DNA of 64,000 nucleotides, from positions 18,263,845 to 18,327,844 of the forward strand of contig NC_045133.1 of the NCBI RefSeq assembly GCF_007655135.1, in the 5' to 3' direction. Shown here in pieces: positions 57,624 through 64,000 of this stretch (within the stretch, counting starts at the first letter, position 1; every line of letters starts with the position of its first letter). Made by a program: the position numbers and the translations under genes. This DNA is from Punica granatum. Taxonomy: Eukaryota; Streptophyta; Magnoliopsida; Myrtales; Lythraceae. Under the pieces are notes generated by a model that was not told the origin of the DNA, searched no databases, and saw only the letters and a list, made by a program, of their open reading frames with translations.

Positions 57624-60600
57624 ATGGCAAGGAGCACCTCTAGTACTTTCTGTTTGCGATCCGTCCTTGATAAGGACAAACTGTCAGGGAATAATTTCCT
57701 TGGTTGGTATCGAAACTTGAGAATTGTTCTCACCCAAGAAAAGAAGCTATATGTCTTAGAGCAACCTCTTCTTGCGCCACCACCTGACGATGCCCCCCAA
57801 GCTGAGAAAGATGCTTATAGTAAGCATCATGATGATGCCGTAAACGTCGGATGTCTCATGTTAGTCACCATGGACTCGGAGCTTCAGAAGCAACACGAGA
57901 ACATGAAGGCGTACGATATGATCGTGCATCTCAGGCAGCTCTATCAAGAGCAGGCCCGATATGAGAGATTCAAGATTTCTAAGGCACTTTTTCAAGCAAG
58001 GTTGACTGAGGGCAGCCCGATAGGTCCTCATGTACTCAAGATGATTGGGTACGTCGAGACTCTAGGAAGACTGGGATTTCCTTTGGGTCAAGAGTTGGCC
58101 ACAGATTTAGTCCTACAGTCGCTGCCCAGTAGTTATAGTCAGTTCATCATGAGCTATAATATGAATGACTACAATAAACCATTGCCTGAACTGCTTAACA
58201 TGTTGAGAACAGCTGAGCATGATATCAGCAAGAGGATGTCTGTTCTAATGGTCCAAGGACCAAAAGAAAGGGCAAGGGCAAGAGTAAAGGCAAGAAGGCT
58301 AAAGGTGCATCCAAGTATGACTTGGATGCGTTGAAGTCTAAAGCCAAGGTGGCGAAGAATGATTACTGCTTCCATTGTAGCAACACTGGACATTGGAAGC
58401 GGAATTGTAAGGTATACCTGGAGGAGTTGAAGAAGAAGAAGGGAAGTGAGACTTCCACTTCAGGTATCCATATTATAGAGATAAATGTATCTACTACTTC
58501 TACATCTTGGGTATTAGATACCGGGTGTGGTGCTCATATTTGTGGAAATATGCATGACCTAAAGGACAGTAGATCGTTGGCAAAGGGCGAGGTGGACCTA
58601 CGAGTTGGAAATGGAGCAAGAGTTGCTACATTAACTGTAGGGACTTATCACCTAGTTTTGCCTACTAGGCTAGTATTAGATCTTAACGACTGTTATTATG
58701 TACCTGCTATTAGTAGAAACATAATATCTGTTTCTTGTTTGGACAAGAAGGGATTTTGTTTCACTATCAAGAACAAGTGTTGTTCTATGTACATGAATGA
58801 TGTATATTATGGCAGTGCACATTTAAGTAATGGTCTGTATGTTCTTGATCTAGATACGCCTATTTATAATGTGGAAACCAAACGGCTCAAATCTAATGAT
58901 TCGAACCCGATTTACCTCTGGCATTGTCGTTTATGCCATATTAGTGAGAATCGCATCTCTAGACTCCATAAGGATGGATTACTGGACTCGTTTGATTTAG
59001 AATCGATCGAGACATGCGAACCTTGCTTAATGGGGAAAATGACTAAGGCCCCTTTTACCGAAAAAGGTGAGCGAGCTAGTGATCATTTAGCTCTCATACA
59101 TACCGATGTATGTGGACTAATGAACAAGCTTGCTAGAGGTGGGTATCTCTACTTCATTACATTTACTGATGATTTCAGTAGATTTGGATATGTGTATTTG
59201 ATGAAACACAAATCTGAATCCTTTGAAAAGTTCAAAGAATTTAAGAATGAAGTGGAGAATCAGTTGGGTAAGAGCATTAAAGTTCTTCGATCAGATCGAG
59301 GAGGTGAATATTTGAGTTATGAGTTCTCTGACTATCTTAAACAGTGTGGGATTTTATCTCAACTGACTCCACCTGGAACACCACAGTGGAATGGTGTAGC
59401 TGAGAGGAGGAATCGACCTTTATTAGATATGGTTCGATCTTTGATGAGTCATGCAAACTTATCTGACTCCTTCTGGGGATATGCTCTATAGACAGCTGCT
59501 CTCATATTAAACAATGCTCCGTCGAAATCAGTTGAAAAGACACCATATGAGATGTGGTATGGGAAGCGTCCCAAGATGTCTTTTCTAAAGATATGGGGTT
59601 GGGAAGCTTATGTGAAGAGATTGTCTTCGGATAAGCTTGGCCCTAAATCGGACAAATGTTACTTTGTGGGGTATCCTAAGGAAACTCGAGGATACTATTT
59701 CTATAATCCCATCGAGGGCAAAGTGTTTGTCGCTCGAACTGCGGTATTCCTTGAGAAAGAGTTTCTCTCCAAAGGAACTAGCGGGAGGAAATTAGAACTT
59801 GGGGAAGTTCTACCACAAAATGACATTGACCAATCGACGGGTAATGTTGCAGAACAAGTACCACAAGGTGTTGTGGCACAATCTTCTGCACAGGTGACAC
59901 ATGAGCCTCGTAGGTCTAGTAGGATACGTCATGAGCCCGAGAGATATGGATTTCTCGTGACTCAAGACAATGACGTATTGCTCATAGATAATGATGAGCC
60001 TACAACCTATGCGGAAGCCGTAATAGGCCCTGACTCTGAGAAATGGCTGGAGGCCATGAGATCTGAGATGGAGTCCATGTACACTAACCAAGTATGGACT
60101 TTGATTGATCCACCTGAAGGGGCAAAACCCATTGGGTGTAAGTGGGTCTTCAAGAAGAAGACTGACATGGACGGTAATGTGATTACCTTTAAGGGCCGAC
60201 TTGTGGCAAAAGGTTTTAGACAAATTCATGGTGTTGACTATGACGAAACCTTTTCCCCGGTGGCTATGCTTAAATCCATCAGGGTCTTGCTTGCAATTGC
60301 AGCTTATTATGATTATGAGATCTGGCAAATGGATGTCAAAACTGCTTTCTTGAACGGGAAGCTCCTCGAGGATGTGTATATGACACAACCTGAGGGTTTT
60401 GTCGATCTACATAGTGCCGGAAAGGTTTGTAAGCTACAACGGTCTATTTATGGGCTGAAGCAAGCTTCTAGGAGCTGGAATCTTCGTTTTGATGATGCAA
60501 TCAAAGAGTTTGGTTTCATCAAGAATGAAGATGAACCCTGTGTTTACAAGAAGGTTAGTGGGAGCGTAGTGATCTTCCTGGTGTTGTATGTAGACGACAT

Positions 60601-61585
60601 ACTTCTGATCGGGAATAACATTCCTTCCCTACAGTCTGTGAAGACTTGGTTGGGAAGGTGTTTCTCTATGAAGGACTTAGGCGAAATTACCTACGTGCTA
60701 GGTATCAGGATCTACAGAGATAGATCCAGGAGACTGCTTGGCTTAAGTCAGAGTGCATACATAGATAAAGTGCTTCGGCGTTTTAGCATGCAGGATTCTA
60801 AGAAAGGGTCGCTGCCTATGTTACATGGCATAAGCCTTTCAAAGGCTCAGAGTCCTTCTACTCATGATGAGAGGGACCGCATGAATAAGATTCCATATGC
60901 GTCGGCTATTGGATCCATCATGTATGCTATGTTATGCACTCGATCTGATGTCTCGTATGCTTTGAGTATGACGAGTCGATACCAATCAGATCCAGGTGAA
61001 AGACACTAGATCGCAGTAAAGAACATCCTTAAGTACTTACGAAGAACTAAGGAGATGTTTTTGGTATATAGAAGCGAAGAAGAGCTCGTTGTAAGAGGTT
61101 ACACCGATGCTAGCTTCCAGACCGATAAGGACGACAGTAGATCGCAGTCAGGGTATGTGTTCTGCCTGAATGGAGGTGCTGTAAGTTGGAAGAGTTCCAA
61201 ACAGGAGATAGTAGCCGACTCTACCACAGAGGCCGAGTATATTGCTGCCTCTAACGCTGCAAAAGAGGCCGTTTGGATCAAGAAGTTCGTGACAGAACTT
61301 GTTGTAGTTCCTAGCATCGTAGACCCAGTGGATCTCTATTGTGACAACAATGGAGCCATTGCGCAAGCTAAGGAACCCAGGTCTCATCAGCGATCCAAAC
61401 ATATACTCAGGCGCTTCCATCTCATTCGCGAGATCATCGACAGAGGAGATGTGAAGATATGCAGAATACCAACAGATGAGAATCTCGCAGATCTACCTAC
61501 GAAGCCTCTTGTGCAGCGCAAGCACGAGGCTCACACTAGATCTATTGGCATTAGACATATGCCAGATTGGCTCAAGTGCAAGTGA
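57624..61585 (+). pseudogene. gag-pol of the 8-kb copia element, broken
   Basis: Gag starts at 57624 (MARSTSSTFCLRSVLDKDKL). A frameshift lies between about 58255 and 58320, before the knuckle CFHCSNTGHWKRNC (58367). Then protease WVLDTGCGAHIC (Asp at 58517), integrase HCRLCHISENR...CEPC and VCG...DDFSRFGYVY core, TAG at 59489-59491, reverse transcriptase with YVDD at 60587-60598, TAG at 61007-61009 (Trp in relatives) and RNase H (STTEAEYIAAS) to TGA 61583-61585. After the frameshift everything is in one frame, so damage is three events: one shift and two stops. Catalytic motifs are intact. Confidence 0.94.
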
Positions 61586-61590
61586 GAGAT

Positions 61591-63261
61591 TGTTGGGAAT
61601 TGGTGTATGCCCTAGAGACAATCTATCATCAGTTCTGTAATATGACATGTATTTCATTATATTACGAGGCATATCTGTTATTGTGTAGATTGCGCTAAAT
61701 ATGATTTTACATAATAATATCCTTGGAATAGTAGGTTCAATAGGCATCAAGTGTGACTTGATTATGAGATCCTATAATTACTGAACATTATTCCTAAATG
61801 TCCATAGTCAATTAGGACAACGATAATACGGTTAGACTAGTGTGAGTGTTGATTAATGACCAAATCTCATAAGTCATGGATATGGAGATATCAAATCACA
61901 CCACATGTATACATTAAGAGTAATGTGTATTGGACTGACCCGCCATGAGATTGCTACATGGGTTGTTACGTGACTGTCATTAGCATATCTCAAAGTGACT
62001 ATAATGTAATGGTCCTTTGACTTGAGGTCACCATAGATTCCTACATGTAATGTCATATACTTTGATACTGTCAAACGCCACTGTAACAGGCTGGTTATAA
62101 AAACAGTTATTGGGTATACCACAGAGCATGGAGAGGAATGTGAGTGATCAAGATAGAATTTGTCCCTCCTACGAAACGGGAGCGATATCTCACGGCCACT
62201 TGGTGGTTAAGTCTAAAAGTGTATGCATACCCAAATGAGTCGATATAGCGAATTCGAACTCATTTGTTCTGATAGACTTACTCGGTAAACCAAGAAAAAG
62301 AGATATTGAGCCATACAAGGATGTCATCGACCATGCCTTGGGCTCAATAGAGATATAGAGGACAAATGGATTATATTACACGGTAACGTAGGTCACAAGG
62401 TTCGTCGAGAAATTGACTTTCCGATTACTTGAGTAATAGTGATGCATTGCTAGATGCCACTCACTGTTTGTAATATTGAAATAGAGATTTCGATATTACT
62501 GTCAACGTAATTAGAAACCTACAGGGTCACACACTACGACTAAATTGACGAGATATTTTGAAATAATAAAATCGTCTAATTGAGATTAGATGATTTATGG
62601 TGTGACCGATTAATCGGATATTTAATGAGATTAAATTTATCGATTAATTAGACTCGATTTATTAGATTAAATGGACCAAATTGATACACGATGCATATGA
62701 TGACACATGGCTTTTATTTGGATGGACATGTGTATGGACACATGTCACTTGGGAAAATTAATTCCCTTTTATCCCACACCGGCCGTGCATGTCCAAGGCT
62801 ACCCCAAATTTGCTTATAAAATGGGGAAGTCTTGGGTAGATGTATAGATATATATATGTGACAGTGTGTGGATATATATATGTGATATATATGCATGCAT
62901 AAGCATATACATATATACATGTGTGTATGCTTTATATATGTGAGCATATATATATATAAATAATTTGAATTGAATTGTTCAATTCAAATTAGGTCTATTA
63001 GTCTGAAAATTTCGGGTGTCGCATCGGTGTTTCTTTCGAGTGTTGGCCTCTAGCACCGCCGATCTCGAAGACTCGTCGACAAAGTCGGTGTGAATACCGG
63101 TAGAGGCGTCACGCGTGGGACGCTCGGTCGACAATTTTAAATATTCCAAGTACGCTTTTATTTACTCTTATTTTTCTAGTAGGTCTTGGAATTAGTTTCA
63201 ATGGTAGGAAATTTTGAATTTCTGTTCCTTTTACGCTTCCGTAGATCCTGTGAAACTAGAA
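61591..63261 (+). repeat. 3' LTR of the 8-kb copia element
   Basis: 1,671 bp, starts TGTTGGGAATTGG and ends CTAGAA, where the 5' copy has CTAGCA, so the terminal CA has mutated here. Followed directly by GTAAT. Confidence 0.94.
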
Positions 63262-63266
63262 GTAAT
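63262..63266. repeat. Target duplication of the 8-kb copia element, right copy
   Basis: GTAAT, the partner of 55234-55238. Confidence 0.9.
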
Positions 63267-63454
63267 TAGGGTTTGTTCCCTTTATAAACAGCAGTTTATA
63301 TCTCTTGTAACCCTAACTCAAAAAAGTGGAATACCTGGCTTGGCGACGCCCCCAGACGTAGTTAGAATTTCTGACAAACTGGGTAATCAATTCCGTGTGT
63401 CCCTTTTGCTTTTCGTTCATATTGTCTTCCTATTATCGTATATCAGGCGCAACA

Positions 63455-63459
63455 TCTCG
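63455..63459. repeat. Target duplication of the solo LTR, right copy
   Basis: TCTCG, the partner of 55146-55150; sequence beyond is PPR coding again. Confidence 0.85.
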
Positions 63460-64000
63460 AGCATTTCTGCATATAGTTTGGCGGCCATATCCATTCTCTT
63501 CAGCTTGCAATGCCCATTGTGTTATAATTAATAGCATTGGGATAGCATCCCCGCTGAACCATAAAATCGAGTAACTTTCTCGCATCCTTCAAGCGATCTT
63601 CAAGGCAACAGCCATCAATCAACGAATTACATATGGCTATGTCAGGCTCAATGCCACTTTGAATCATATCATCAAACACACACTCCGCTTCTGAAAGCAA
63701 TCCCTCCTTACAAAGTGAGCTCAGTAGAAGGCATCTTGATATGTCTTCATCGAGATCATATGGGAAAACAATCTTAGTTGTGCTGAAGTACATAGAGAAT
63801 GAATTATAGAGTTATAAGTTACTGCATTAGGCTGGATACCATCTCTAATCATTTTCTTGGAAAAAAAAAATGCCAGCTTCTTCCCTCCGGCTCAGATGGC
63901 ATAAACCATAAACTAATGAATTATAAGTGAATAGATATGATTGAATTCCTCTAGAAATCATCTTGATCAAAAGTGCAATGGCCTCTTTCCACCACCCGAC
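63460..64000 (-). pseudogene. RFL-type PPR pseudogene, middle part (runs off the right edge)
   Basis: Minus-strand PPR motifs: WWKEAIALLIKMISRGIQSY, FTYNSLVYGLCHLSRREEAG, a frame break in an A/T homopolymer at 63861-63870, IRDGIQPNAVTYNSIIHSLC, LCKEGLLSEAECVFDDMIQS, IEPDIAICNSLIDGCCLEDR, GCYPNAINYNTM, then a loss of about seven bases near 63530 and GHCKLKRMDMAAKLYAEMLE, which leads directly into the half at 54572-55145. The N-terminus lies beyond 64000. At least five disabling changes in total besides the insertions. Confidence 0.85.

Larger units (their letters stand above)
55239..63261 (+). mobile_element. Complete Ty1/copia retrotransposon with 1.68-kb LTRs
   Basis: 8,023 bp, flanked by GTAAT duplications. 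LTRs at 55239-56921 (1,683 bp) and 61591-63261 (1,671 bp); primer site at 56924-56935; gag start at 57624; pol ends at 61585; purine-rich tract CAAGTGAGAGAT next to the 3' LTR. I count roughly 33 substitutions plus a 14-bp and a 2-bp indel between the LTRs (about 2 percent), so it is older than the TNT1-like element. Long LTRs and gag wording point to a copia lineage other than TNT1, perhaps Angela/TAR-like; not certain. Confidence 0.95.
55151..63454. mobile_element. Solo LTR of 276 bp, split by a later copia insertion
   Basis: The two outer pieces 55151-55238 and 63267-63454 together form one LTR: TG start (TGTTGAGTTATGG), a TATAAA-containing middle (CCCTTTATAAACAGC at 63280), and CA end (AGGCGCAACA at 63445-63454), flanked by TCTCG duplications. 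No internal region or second LTR remains, so the parent element was removed by LTR-LTR recombination. Family is probably copia from length and the CTGGGTAATCAATTCCGTGT phrase near its end; strand is not certain. Confidence 0.82.

Noticed and set aside
59810..60388. 192-codon minus frame in the 8-kb copia
   Set aside because: Antisense of the integrase to RT region; shadow only.

Overview
This window is nuclear DNA from a flowering plant, almost certainly a eudicot. Evidence: GT-AG introns in AT-rich introns and spacers, organelle-type PPR genes, a plastid riboflavin enzyme of the plant-only PYRR architecture, a plant cyclophilin-40, Ty1/copia elements with initiator-tRNA-Met primer sites, and L1-type LINEs. 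The species cannot be fixed from the sequence; a woody dicot such as a member of Myrtales is only a guess. The window is gene-poor and TE-rich.

Layout. 1-218 (-): first codons of a CYP81-like cytochrome P450 with TATA box and a TGACGTCA element. 0.8-1.5 kb: decayed copia remnant beside unidentified exon-like sequence. 2.7-6.7 kb: AT-rich, with a repeated block of about 660 bp. 7.1-7.3 kb: a small inverted-repeat transposon. 7979-9961 (+): an intact P-class, restorer-of-fertility-like PPR gene. 10.8-11.0 kb (-): a frameshifted PPR scrap. 12.8-18.2 kb (-): complete TNT1-like copia element with 687-bp LTRs. 18.2-28.7 kb: repeat-like DNA interrupted by a 6.37-kb LINE (-) flanked by a 14-bp target duplication. 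30.4-33.1 kb (+): cyclophilin-40 (SQUINT) gene with eight exons and two single-base frame breaks. 36.4-37.7 kb: long-inverted-repeat (foldback) element. 37.8-40.1 kb: two LINE tails. 41-44.5 kb: G-box/GA-rich possible gene start, then LTR-like DNA with a 37-bp minisatellite. 45.5-48.8 kb (-): intact nine-exon PYRR gene (596 aa). 49.5-50.3 kb: second foldback element. 51.4-52.9 kb (-): serpin pseudogene. 54.6-64 kb: an RFL-type PPR pseudogene (-) split by a 276-bp solo LTR, itself split by an 8-kb copia element.

Functional picture. The only gene that reads through without any defect across all exons is PYRR (riboflavin synthesis in plastids, with a fused NADAR domain); the single-exon PPR gene also reads through. 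The cyclophilin-40 model has all splice sites and the exact family length (361 codons) once two homopolymer indels are allowed for, so it is either a real gene with assembly errors or a very recent pseudogene. Three PPR loci of similar type in one window fit the birth-and-death clusters known for restorer-of-fertility-like genes. I did not find an obviously new biological system; the most informative structures are the nested insertion at the right end, the two foldback elements and the cyclophilin-40 frame breaks.
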